This document shows positions 44,558 through 56,428 of a stretch of 64,000 bases of DNA, piece after piece. Where the stretch lies: positions 372,001 to 436,000 of the forward strand of contig WNYE01000023.1 of the NCBI GenBank assembly GCA_021396245.1. The letters run 5' to 3'. Source of the DNA: Sporothrix humicola. Taxonomy: Eukaryota; Ascomycota; Sordariomycetes; Ophiostomatales; Ophiostomataceae. The position numbers and the translations under genes were made by a program. Every line of letters begins with the position of its first letter. The stretch's first letter is position 1. The notes below the pieces were generated by a model. It searched no databases. It was not told the origin of the DNA and saw nothing but the letters and a program-made list of their open reading frames with translations.

Positions 44558-47197
44558 CATGCTTGAAAAAGAGGGAAAGAAGGGAGCTTGTCTGGAAGCT
44601 CCGGGAAGGAGACAAATGCAACGCTGATCTGCTGCGCTGTTCACGGGGAAGTTGGTGGGTGACCTGCAGCTCATTGATAAACGAGCAGAAAAGAAAAGGG
44701 GGCGTCAGAATGATGAACAGGAGCAAACAAGACGCCCAGACCGTCCTTGGGCAGCCAGTAAAAGGAAGGCTTGGGCAGACTGGGATGCCCACCAGAGTCA
44801 AAAGATAGGGGTGTGAAGGAAGAGGAGGAAGGAGGAAACGAGCTGGGAAACGCCAAAAGGCAAGGCCGTGGCTGCTGGCAGGAGGGTATGGCGGCTAGAC
44901 GGCGGCCGGGAGGCTAGGCTAGCGGTACCAGTGGGAAGGAGCAAGACATATCGAAGGAGTGGAGCCAGGGCAGGTGCGAGGTGAGGCCCAAATGGCTTGT
45001 ATCCTTTTGCATCACACCAACAAGAGCAATAATATTTGGCAATGCTGAGACAGGGCACAGGGGCAGATGAAAGGAATCGAGGCAGAGAAGAAGAAAAATA
45101 ACACAGAGAAGCTCGGACGCCCGCGTTTCGCAGCCAGTGAATCACTACAGACGACGGAGAAGATGAAGAGTAATAAGAGAATAGGAACGAGGTAGGTGCA
45201 CTCGGTGCAGTTTGACAAAGTGGAGAGCGACTGTGCGCTGGGTTAATTTGAGGCAGGAGCGACCTGAGCGACACCAAGCAGCCAAAGAGCAACTTGAATC
45301 ATCGAAATTTCCCAAAGAAGCAAGACCGGCCTGAGACAGCAGTTAGAGCTCAAGCAGAAGGAAGCGAGCAAAAGGGAGGCTTTATGAGCAAAACTGTGGA
45401 ATTTGCAATGCCATGTCTTACCATCACCATCCGCCACATCTGCCAGCAAACGCCCTGTTACGCAAAGAGCAAGATGGAGGGGTGTTGTCTTTCGTTGCCG
45501 CCCAGAGGGTAGGAAATTGGATCATAGGTGTGGGCCCTGTCAAAAGGCGTCGGTCGGAGCAAAAGGTGCGCGGCTGAGAGGAGCTCCACACTGTGTCCCG
45601 CTTGCCATAGTTGCGTGAAGCTTAGCCGTGTAAATAGACAATATGCGCACTGTGCTATGACTGGCAAATAAGGCGGGGCTGTAGGGACAAGGTAAGGCAT
45701 TGCATAATTACTCTTGTACTCAGGCAGCATGCGATCAGGCAAAGGTACGACGTAATGGATAAGGATACGACTGGGGAAAGGGAATTGAAACAGGCACCAG
45801 AAAACAAGATTTGGCCTCGGAGAAACGCTGACTGAATAGCAGGATTGAGAGCAACAAGCAACGAAACAAAGGAGAATAAAGATATAAAAAGAAACACACA
45901 TCAATCCAGGCAGATGCAGATGCAGCTGGACAGGGCACGAGACCTACAGTATGCAGACGCGAAGTGATGGCTTCCCTCTGCTGCCAAAACGGTAATCCGG
46001 CGGCAGGCAGACACAGTTGAGTCCTCCGGGGAAAATACGACGACGAGTGAGAAATAGCCTCATGGCAGCCACCAATTTTGTACCCCTCAACAAAGAACAT
46101 GCAAAGCAACACTCTTGAGGGGAAGCACGACCGCCGTTTCCGGTGCCGACGGCGTTTTGTGCACCCCCAAATGCTGGTTGGCTGGCATACTTGCAGACAA
46201 ATCAGGAAAACGGGCAGCAATATGTCGTATACCACATATATTTGCGTTATTGAAAGCCTTTCTTTGGTAAACATTGCTTGGCTGGCCAGTGCCGGGCAAA
46301 CAGTCCAGACAGACCCTACATATCTGAAAACAAAGACGTTGTTCTTGGCAAATAGGGCGATCAAAGTACGAGGGATTGGACGCAGAAGAGTAGGTTCCAG
46401 TGGCACGGAAAATCGACAGGATATCATTGCTCACGTTCAATTTTTGTGCCCTTTCCCGGTGAAGCCACTCCGGTTCCAGATGCGAACTACGAATAAGCGC
46501 GCAGAACAGCTCGTCCGGCCACTCGGGACGGAAGCCCAGGGCCGCACAGGAAGCCAAAATTGGAGCCCAAAACAGTCCAAGTTGCAGCCGGGCGTCGGGC
46601 CAGAAATTCGAGAGGCTCTAGTTATGAGTAGCTTGCTTACTGGCAGTTGAAAGTGCATGGATCATAATGACCTACGACTGAGGATGGGCTGTCAGGCTAT
46701 CGATCTAGAGTCTTGTCATCACGGTTGGACTAAAACAGTTGCAAACATGGCGAGATTTGAGACAACCCAAGCTTGACAAGCACGACAAGGCTCCACTAAA
46801 GCTTATGCTTTCGGTGCTCTTTTTGGTACTTTTCACTTCTTCACTTCGTTCCGGAATTTTGGAGATGCATTGTTCCATATTCATTTATTTCCTTTTTGGA
46901 AAAAGTATCACAAGAGCTTAGCTTTAAGATCTCAGAAATCGGGGCTTGATGCCCAACCGGCATAGGGTTTGACCCAGAGCTCGGCGCACACTGGCATGTT
47001 GATGGAGAAAGGCCACGCAGGAGTGGCCCGTCAACCGGGGAGAAGAATTCCTAAAGTCGACGTATGCATGCCGATTTGCCTTTATTATAAAAGACAAAGA
47101 TGGAGAGTTACCGGATGAGATAAGAGAACCGAGAGATCACTACTGCTCGGCAGCCATTCTCGTCTCATTCACAGCATTGGCAAATACAGGTCCCTCC

Positions 47198-47252
47198 TTG
47201 CAATTGTATATTTTCTGGCTGCATTCTTTGCAATTGTATATTTGCTGGCTGC
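47198..47252. repeat. in-frame 30-bp tandem duplication
   Basis: TTGCAATTGTATATTT-TCTGGCTGC type units start at 47198 and 47228 with 24 of 25 bases identical. The period is 30 bp (ten codons). In the minus-strand frame 47140-47469 it encodes IYNCKECSQK/IYNCKEGPVF. Confidence 0.85.
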
Positions 47253-47366
47253 GTTTAATGTATGTTGGACAGGTAGAAATTATCAAATCCTGTGCAAATT
47301 TGTCAGACCTCAAGGGACTCAGGTTGAGGTTGGCCAGAAACATGGCATTGACGTCGGAGCTCTCAT

Positions 47367-47375
47367 TACGGAGTA
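47367..47375 (+). promoter_or_regulatory. TACGGAGTA motif copy 6
   Basis: Exact copy in the context CATTACGGAGTACAGG, mid-way in the 9-kb gene-free region. Confidence 0.35.
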
Positions 47376-48792
47376 CAGGCATTGGGCGATCCGGATCCTG
47401 GTTGAATTCAATGCCATTTTGAGAACGCCAGCAGTTTCTGCCCTTCTCGGATAATTTTGGGAGAAACAAGGATGTTGTCGGGATAAACCCAGACGATCTC
47501 CTTTATGTGGGCAGTCGTTTTGGGATTAATTATGCGTAAAACACCCTACAAAGTTTAAGGACGTAAATGCTCGACGTTAACACACGACGGGCGACGCAAT
47601 GTAAATTATGTGAAAATAAATGCGATGTCTTTTTTAGTATGCTTTTCTTATGTTTATATTTTTGTGGATCAGTATTACAATTAAGGGTCATGCACCAGAA
47701 GTTCGGGATGCGAGGATGCAGGCATATCTTCCGAACTCAATCGTAATCGCCAAGAGTGATCCTTTCTTCGAACGCCGTGGCATGGCTCAGTTTGCCTATC
47801 AAAATCCTTCTGCATATGGACAAAATCGGAACTTCAAGTCTCTATTCTATTCTCATCGCATGATTGCCCAGGGCGCCGTATAAGGACCTGTGCAGTGGCC
47901 CCGGACTGCCGAGCCTTCTTCTGTGCCGTCAAGTGATATAGGTGATGAGGCGTTGATGACGTGGAGGATCAGATGGATGATTTCAGGGGAAATCCGGGCG
48001 TGCTTTGAGATGCCTTGTCATAACTTTCATCAATAACAATTTGGCCGTGCCAAACATTGGACGAAAGCAATGTGCGTGACGTAAGTTTTCTGTGGTTTGT
48101 CTGTTGCCCGAGGACTGTGGCAAAATAATGTGCTTGATTTTCCCTCTTAATTGTACCCATCTTGGGCTTTTCGGTCACGTCTCTTGAGGAATCTAGTCGT
48201 TGGCCTCAAGGGTGTAACGTGAGTGTTCTTGAGGACTTGTTGCTTTAAAAGATACCGGATATGGTTCAAACTCTGAGGACAGTGTGCAGCCCGGATGATA
48301 CCAGACAACTTTCTTGATAAGTAGACGGCTTAATGAAGGGGAGGCGATTATTCGGAACAGCCACCATCCTGACGGCACTGTCGACACGAAAATCGTGGCC
48401 TGGAAATTGGTGCCCCTGTGTTATGGGAATGATCGCTTTCGAGATGATTCCGGCCGAAGATTTCGCTGTCCGGGGCCGTTCCACCCACGCGGGGCCCTGC
48501 CGGATTTGTGGGCCATATGCCGGCCCGTCCCTTTCTCCGTCCCCCGTGTGTCACCTTGTGGCCCGATATGTCGAGCCTTGTCGCCTCATCTCCGTCTCAA
48601 AGACAGATACGGGTAACCTCCGCCGGCTGACAGTAACCTTGAGAAAATGCCCATTGAAACCTCGTATTTGAATTTATCATGGTTCATTCCGCTTGGGATG
48701 TAACGAGATCAAACTTCGTATATTTTGTGCTCCCCAAGTTGACGCCAGAAGCTTAGCAGACAACCGGAAGACGCTTGACTGAGTGATAAACT

Positions 48793-49433
48793 TCAATGTT
48801 TGGTGTGTATCGTATCAGTTTTCGGACTCAAGATCGCTGGACAATATCTGAATGCGTGATATGCCGTCAAGGATTTTGACGATAATGGGCGAGCGACCCA
48901 ACCAAAACATTTGCCCTCACTCATAGCCAACACGAGATTTGTCTTGGCATTCATCTGCCATACGACGTCGTCAGGGGTGCTGAACTGTGGAGGAGGACAA
49001 ACGTCGACGAGAAAGGTACCCAGGATGCTCATCATGCCACGCAATTATTGTCGATAATCGATATTCGAAGGGGAAGTGGAGAGATAGCATCTCTTGTGGT
49101 GGTATTGTGATGGGCTCCTGCTTGTTGAAGAAGTGGCTATTCGTGATAAAACATGCTAAAGTAATATCCACAAAGAGTGGACGTTGAAATAAGCGCACCT
49201 TTCCTCTTCAATATTGTCCATTGCCTACTGTACAAAATAAACATGGCGCGTGCACTGTGTCCACAACGGCCACTTCCCCTCTCTGGCTGGGGTTGTCTCA
49301 CCGTTTCTGTTTCTTTTTGCTCGCTGAATTTTATTGAAGCTGAACTGGATAGCTGGACGATGGCCAAATTCTGATGTGTGCTGTCTAGTTCGACCGGAAC
49401 GCCTGAGCCTGGTCCCGAAAACGTGGCCATCAC
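48793..49433 (-). pseudogene. possible decayed coding sequence on the minus strand
   Basis: Three overlapping minus-strand frames each look protein-like in part: 49137-49433 (SGPGSGVPVELDSTHQNLAI), 48971-49198 (LLSLHFPF-type sequence ending AWHDEHPG) and 48793-49044 (VDVCPPPQFSTPDDVVWQMN). In the last, a one-base frame change near 48918 would give MFWLGRSPIIVKILDGISRI. The pieces could be one frameshifted gene. I recognise no family and found no clean splice sites, so this is a weak call based on composition. Confidence 0.2.
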
Positions 49434-49872
49434 ACAACAGATCGTGGCCTATCAGTGGCTGGCTTTTCAATACGAGATTCATGCAGCATCTAGGAGACCC
49501 AAAAGGACCAGCAGATAAAGGTGAGTGGGCGAAAAAGAATAGATACGGCAAGAGAATACGACGAGCGAAGCAGACCTTATGAGACGGGTAAAGGGTCGAA
49601 TAACCCGAAGAATGGGATAAGGTCCATAAGAAGAAAAAGGGAAACAAAAGCCCCGGAGGGGCGTCCCTCGCGAGCTCCGGCAGATGGCCGATTCTGGCGG
49701 TGAAGAAGGCGTTGTATTGGCGGTCGGGAATTGGATAATGTGAAAGTGGAGAGTTCTATGACACGCCAGAGTAACACAGTGGTGGGCGGAGGTGGAGGAA
49801 GGTAAGATACGAGACACCACCAGCCGGCACCAGCTGCCAGGCTGTATTTACTCAGGATTATTTGTATGGGAG

Positions 49873-49881
49873 TACGGAGTA
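49873..49881 (+). promoter_or_regulatory. TACGGAGTA motif copy 7
   Basis: Exact copy in the context GGGAGTACGGAGTACTCTC, about 2.2 kb upstream of the Pal1 gene start. Confidence 0.35.
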
Positions 49882-52066
49882 CTCTCTCACCGTCACATCG
49901 TCGACGCAATTCTCAGGAAGGAAGAAGAATAGGCACAGCCTCGCTCCTTCCACTCTCAAGAGTATGTAAAAATAATGCCGCCGGACGGAAGGCGCAAACC
50001 TTCAGTTTTGTATCTGGCTCTTGCCTGCTCAGCACCATTCGCGCCTTCCTTTGTACTTGTACAATGTCCCTTTTCGTGAGAACTTGAGAACCCCGAATAA
50101 TTTCTCGACTAGGAAGGCTCCACCGATCTTTGTTAAATGGGTTGTCCCCTATTAATGGCCAGGCCACCAGACCCCTCAGTCCCTTTGTGACGGCCATCGG
50201 CCAGACGACATGGCGGTTAGCGCCACAGATGTGTGCCTGTCGACGCCGTCGTGTGTCTCTTTTTGCGCTACCCCTTCTCGACCCCTCTCTGCCCCCGACG
50301 GACCTGACGTCGATCTTGCCTTCTCTCGCTGGTTGGGCCAACGGTTTGGCTGCGGGCGGCTTCAATTCAATCTTGGGGGTTGCTCCTTCCCTCGTACCGA
50401 TTCCCAGCATCAGTGGACCTTTTGTCTTTGCTGTGCCTTCTTCTTATGGAATTTAAATTATTTGGGGTCGATATCTCGTCTACGGCTTCCTGTTCACCTC
50501 CATCGCTCCTGCGTTGATTGTTCGTTGTGCATCGCTCCTCCCAGGTCAATATCCATTTGCACCCTCACCAGCAGCCCCCCCAATCCCTGTCCTTCCTTAT
50601 TTCTTTTCGGGGCCCGCCTTTCCCTTTTTCTCGCATTTTAAAATACTTTTCCCCATCTTTTTTCCATCTCCCGCATGCTTCTTTTCCCACCTCTTGCAGG
50701 TGCTCCCTTTTCGTCCCTTTCGCAATCAATTTAAACCCAGTCTCCTTTTTCACATTCCTCGTTTTCTTTCCTTTTTCTCTCATTGTCATTCTCCTGTCGC
50801 GCCGCTCCTCGTTGTCCCGCGTCTATTATCTATATCGAGCATTGTTGAAAAGCAGCCATACAAAATAATCTTCTGCCAGCTACATCTTTATCTCTATATT
50901 GCATAAGATCCCCTATTTCCCCTATTCAATCCTACACGGGACACTTCGTGTTGTGCATTCCTCTTCACCGTTTTCCCTGTGCCCCTTGCGCGTCCCCCCT
51001 CTTCACCTCGTCTTCGTGCTGCTGTGCCGCGCCATCGTTTGCCCCTATCCGCCGTCGACGCTCTTTGCTCCCTGGCCAGCAACCTAAACAGGCTCAACAA
51101 ACAGGTACCACCTTTCGATCGACTCGAAACCTGCTAAGGAATTCAAAGACGACAAAACCAAACCACAAACCTTGAAAACCCCTAGAAAAGCCGCCCCCCT
51201 TTCAACAGAGCACGGCCCCTGGTCTTGGTATTCCCGTCCGCATACGGAGTGCTCCATACAGAAACGCCGTGCATCTTTCCCATCTTCTCTCCCTTTGTGC
51301 CAACTGCTGCCGCCAGAACGCAACCCTCGTCCTCGTTGTTCCAGAAAATAGAAAACAGAAAACAAGGCCCCCCCTCCTCTTCGGCAATCCCACCCCACTT
51401 CTTTTTCTCGCCAGCACCCCTTTTTTCTTGTCGCTCCGTGGCTGTTCGCTGTTTTCTTTCTCCCTGTTCGAACTCGCCCCGGTCGTTCGATAACAGCTTG
51501 TTCGCAGACTTACAGAACCGCAAACCACACCAGTCCATCTGCGCTTCGGCCTTCGATCGTCTCTGCGCACGCTCGCCCACGATCGCATCGTCTATCGCCC
51601 AGCTCCTAGCTTCTCTGCAGCCCTGCCTCTTCGCTGTGCCCCCATGGGCCCCGGTTAACACGACTGAGGTTCTCAACATATCTGCTGCCGATCCCCGTCT
51701 TTGTCCGTAGACGTTCGTCCTGCGTGCTCGCCTTCCCTGCCTGTCCAATCCAAAACCCAAAACCAAGTTTTCTTGCCTTGCCGTCTCCTCGCAACAGGGC
51801 GCGTCCGACCCTCTCCTAAACAAGATTTCCACATACCACCTCGACCCCTCGCCTCTCCATCCACCCACACCCTTCAACCCACTCCGGCCGTCTGTCTCTG
51901 TCTCTCACTCAATCTTTCCACCTCCCGAACGAGAGCGCCGAGCGTAATTGTGCGCGAGCCTGCATCTTTGTATGTGGGAACCAGAGACGATAAAACACCT
52001 TAATTCTACTTAAATACCTTCGCACTCCTCCTCGCGCGGGCCCGCCCCTTGCACATTCCTTTCATC

Positions 52067-55000
52067 ATGTCCGACTTCTTATCAGACCAGTCAGGTACGT
52101 ATTCTGCTTGGACAACCGTGTATACAGGCGAAGTGCATGCGTGACGCGTGGGCCGGCATATCTTGGCCGCATTGCTGGACCTTGCGGCGTTTTCTATGCC
52201 TTTCGTGATCTATATGTGCAGCCCGAATCGCGCTGTTGTGTCCTGAGAAACTGCTGCCCGCGAACACAAAATGCGAGGACAGGGCGGAACACAGAAGCAG
52301 ACACAGACAAAACCACCGAGAACGAGAACAAGAGTGCTTCAGAGAGGCCGCGCCCTACATGTATCCGCAGAGCCACGACACCACAGCTTCGATCGATTCG
52401 ATTCGACTGGACTAGGTTGTGCGTCCATCCCAGCCAGGGGCCCCCTGGGTTGTCCTTGCCTCTTATCATCGCCATCATCGCCAAATTCCAGAGGTCACAT
52501 CGCCAACTCACTCCCGCAGCGGCATTCGACTCGGGACGAGATTTCTTCAGATCTTTTATTGTACTGTCGCCTTGTCATTCGTCATCGACTTCTGCGCGCT
52601 GCCGTTACAACGGCTTTTCCCACCCGCTCCCATTTTGCCAATCGAATTCCAAGGTTGTTCCAGGATTCCAATTTGTCTGAAACCAAACCTGCCAAGGAGC
52701 GAACATCCACACTGGAGACGCGCAGCTTTTACCCTGTGCTTTCTTCTTTTTTTATCTCTTTATCAACTTTGAACAAACACATTGGACCTGGCCCGTCCCT
52801 GCTCTCTTCTCTCTCTTCTTCGACTCTCTTGTCTTGATCTCTGACTTTCGACTTTGTCACCTCGGCTCTGTTTTCGTCTCTTTGAACCTCTTGTCTCTCT
52901 TTTATCAAACTGCCGTTCTAGATCTCAGCCGTCTCTCAAGCCTTTCTCAGGACACACCAGCTCTTTGCACTCGCCTTGCACCATTTCTGCTTGTCTTCTC
53001 GGGACACGTTTTCATAGAAGTATACTCACACCGTTTTCTTTTTCTAGCGGACGTCCGCCGGTCGCAACTTTCCTCAAACAACCCTTTCCGCGCGCGCGCC
53101 GTCTCGCCATCCATCCCCAGCCCAACGTCTCCGTTTCTCGACCCTACACCGTCGACGACATCGAACGGAAGACCTGTCTCACGGAACCCTTTCCTGGATC
53201 CCGCCAACGACAAGCCGACGACTTCATCAAACGGCGACCTGTTGATCAGCCTCGACGATATGGCCACCAGACCAGCTGCGCGGTCATCTTTGGACGATAT
53301 TTTCGTAAGTTGTGATTGTGCCTCTTTACATCGCATTCTGTGCCCCTCGTTTTGTCTTCTGCCTTTGCAATTGTTGGTCGTTGGTTGTTGCCTTGTGGCG
53401 CTCGTTTGCGTCATACACGGGACCACGTTCCAGTGGCCCCTCGTTCCTTCCTTTTTTGGGTGCCACCAGTCGCTCCTTCCCGTTGAAGCTGTTTCTCCTG
53501 TCACTATGTTGTTTTGTTTATCGCGTCGCTTTTTCCCATCCTCCCTGCCTACAATTTTCCCTCTCCCTTCCCCTCTTTCTTTCTTTTCTTCTCCTTCTCC
53601 CCTCCACCATCGTCGACCTGCCAAGGCTGGCGACTGACATTGCATGCAGACATCTCTCACAGTCGAAGACAAAGCCATGTCTGCGATCAAGAACCCCAAC
53701 GCCACTGTTCCTACGGGTGGCAGCGAGTCGCCTAAGAAGCCGACAGACAACCGCCCACCACGTCCGCCTGGCAGTGGCCCTCCAGGCCCTCCAGGAAGCC
53801 GCCCAAGCCGTGGCGGTCGTGGAGGACCTCCGCCGCTTCGCTCTAAGAACGCACCACCGCGGCAATCGCCTCCGGGCAACCATCGCCCGACCCATTCGCA
53901 GGAAGAAGACAAATCCAAGGCTGGAGCTATTGGCATCGCTAAGGGCGAGCCTGCCAGTGGGAGCTCTTCTGGCCGGCGGCCGTCCCAGCCGACTCGTGCG
54001 CGTCGCAACTCCGAGTCGTCGATTGCCCCAGATGACAAGACGCTCTCTAGAGGCGAGAAGGTGCTACGCGACCTTCGCAAGCGCGAGCAGGAACAGCGGG
54101 AACGTGGCACACGGCCCCACCGTCGCAACGACATTATTGACCAGATGGATGCCTCGAGCATTTTCGGCAATGGTATGTACCTGTCCCTTGTGTGTTTCCT
54201 TGAAGTTGAGGCGGGCTGCAGGACAAGCTAGCTGACACATTGCAGTTTTCCATCATGACGGTCCCTTTGACGCACTGAACCCCCACCGCAACCGCAAAGG
54301 AAGCCGCCGTGCTCCTATGCAGGCGTTCCCCAAGGATTCGCTCAACAACAGCATTGGCGGCTCTGGTCCCCTCAATAAGCGGCCTGACCACAAGACATTT
54401 ATGGGCCAAGGTGAGGATGAGGCGTTTAGGGAGTTCTCCAACAACCATCAACCTCCGTCCAGCGGCAAGATTGCTCCCATTGGCGTTTTCGACCCTCTGC
54501 AGCGGGGCACTGCTCTTCACGGCGACCAAAGTCTTGGACTCGGTACCTCGACGTTCCTTGAGGGCACGCCGGCGGCCCGCACGACCATCCAGCGCCGCGA
54601 GGCTGAGCGGGCCCAAGATATCCAGGACAACCCGCTCCAGCGCAAGAAGTCGCTTGCACAGCGTTTCCGGAGTATCAACCGGGGCCCACGCGAGCCTCAT
54701 CCGACCCGTGCTTTTAGCACAGACAGCGGGCCGGCCTCGGCGGGAGCGACGACAGGCAGATACAACAACGATACCAACCCCTTTGACGAATTCGACCCCA
54801 AGAAGGGCGAGGATATTATCACCGTCCGTAGGAAGAACTCTGCCGCGCCTGCTAGCCCGCCGAGCCCTCCTCGTGGCCTTGGCCTCGAGCGCCGCTCGAC
54901 CACTGATGGCACGACTGCTACTGCATCGGCAGACACCAGCAACCCCACCACAACTGTCATCTCTAGCGGCGGCGAGGAGCCTCAGCCAAAGCCTTCGGGC

Positions 55001-55081
55001 CTCCTCGCCCGTGTAAAGAGCTTGAAGGGTCCCCGCCGGCCGGCACCACCACCGCCTCCTCCAATCATCAAGGACTCTTAG
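52067..55081 (+). CDS. Pal1-family cell morphology protein
   Basis: Four exons give 547 residues. Introns are 52095-53047 (953 bp, unusually long for the window), 53305-53649 and 54173-54245. Exon 1 is 28 nt (MSDFLSDQS). NPF tripeptides (SSNNPFRA, SRNPFLDP, NPFDEF) are motifs that bind EH domains of endocytic proteins. The Pal1 domain is clear across exons 3 and 4: RRNDIIDQMDASSIFGN joined to VFHHDGPFDALNPHRNRKGS and then RRAPMQAFPKDSLNNSIGG. The remaining parts are Pro-rich (PPRPPGSGPPGPPGSRP) and basic. Pal1 was described in fission yeast as needed for cylindrical cell shape, located at the growing tips together with Sla2, and its yeast relatives are early endocytic coat proteins. The long pyrimidine-rich leader suggests a strong, regulated promoter. 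All four splice junctions keep the frame. Confidence 0.87.
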
Positions 55082-56428
55082 AGGGACCGGTTTTTCGCGA
55101 GGACGAGCAGGCGAAGCAGTTGCCGGACATCCGAGCAAGGTGGGAGCGAGGCTAGCGAGAACCCGGCGGCATAACAAGAATGTCAGTGGTCAAAAGACGA
55201 TTTGAGATTGCCTTTGCCAGCAGGCCCGTGTCTCTGCATGAACATGACAGGTGGTAGCCAAGAGGAGGAGGGGTTCCATGTACTTTGTTGTTCTAGAAGG
55301 GAGATAAGGGGCCCCCGAAAAAATACCCGAGCAAAACGAATTAAATCTCACACATTGCGCCACGATATGCCCGAGCGTATGCGTGTGTTGGAAGATCTGG
55401 CGGCGAATGGACTTGCTCTTTCTTTCTTTTCTTGGTCCTACCCTGGCCTATCACATCCCGCTGTCACTATTTCGATATGCTCTCGGACATGTACTTGATG
55501 GGTTAACATTAAAGAGGGTGGTTTTTGGGAGGAAATTTGGCGTTTTGTCTCTTTCAGTACGCTCCTTCAAGTTTTCTTTTCTTTTGCTCTCTTTGATTTC
55601 TTTTGTTTCGTTTTGTCCTTTGCTTGTTTATTTTGGCTCTGTTCTCACCGACACTCCTTCTCAGCTTTCTTTACAAAATTCCATATAGTAACCAATCTGG
55701 AATCTATTAAATCCAAAAACATAAAAATAAGACCTTTTCATGTGGTCAGACTCTGACGCCATAAAACTTGTAACAACATAGTGAAAACATCAGTGATAAT
55801 ACGACAGACTGTGCACGTGATAGGATGACTGCTAAAGACGTTTTATTTCAACTAAAAGCCAATCGCAGTGTTGAGATCACGGTCGCTCTTTCTAAAACTC
55901 TTCATTTTATCATTGCGAATATTAGTCGTGCCCAGTTCATATTAGAGGGGATATGAAGTGGAAGGCACGAGGCTACTAACCCACCAAGAGAACGTTTTGG
56001 TGCTAAGTGGGCAGATGCTTGAGTGGGTAATTGTGCAAGAACGACCATCACAAAGCAGGAACGCTCTTGCCCAACGACTGCCAAAACAGACGCAACACCT
56101 TGTAAGGCACGCGTTTAATCCTCTTCTCCTTCAAAATATTCTCACACACGAACCATTTCACCTAATTATAACGACCCAAACTCCCTTTGTCCGCGACACG
56201 GCAGCAAACCCATCTGGCGGGCCACTAAAGGTTGCTTCTCGACTCGCAGGGCGGATAATCTTCCGCTGCTCACCACCCCGATTACAAATTTGGGCCGGGG
56301 GGGGGGGACGACAGTGTCTGGGTTCAAGAACACACAGCTATTTACCTTTTGACTGCCCTCACATTGGCAGCATTTGTACGGCATTGACTAGGTTTTTGTC
56401 TCGCTACGACCCGAGACGAGACGAGACC
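55082..56428. other. intergenic region between Pal1 and the RecA-like gene
   Basis: The first ~600 bp should be the Pal1 3' untranslated region (T-rich at 55560-55660). The rest is the promoter of the next plus-strand gene. A G11 run lies at 56297-56307, about 120 bp before its start. No gene is seen. Confidence 0.65.
56297..56307. repeat. G11 homopolymer
   Basis: Eleven consecutive G residues about 120 bp upstream of the RecA-like gene start. Confidence 0.85.

Larger units (their letters stand above)
42929..52066. other. 9.1-kb gene-free region between divergent casein kinase I and Pal1 genes
   Basis: From 42.93 to ~43.6 kb the plus strand is purine-rich, as expected for the leader of the minus-strand kinase gene. 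From ~50.2 to 52.07 kb the plus strand is strongly pyrimidine-rich, as expected for the leader and promoter of the Pal1 gene. Between ~45.5 and 49.5 kb the base composition is more even, and several short frames look protein-like without joining into a gene. Three TACGGAGTA copies lie here (44549, 47367, 49873). No tRNA or intact transposon was recognised. Confidence 0.5.

Noticed and set aside
46078..46650. Plus-strand frame of 190 codons
   Set aside because: It begins at TTG, not ATG, and overlaps an equally long minus-strand frame. Neither shows a known family.
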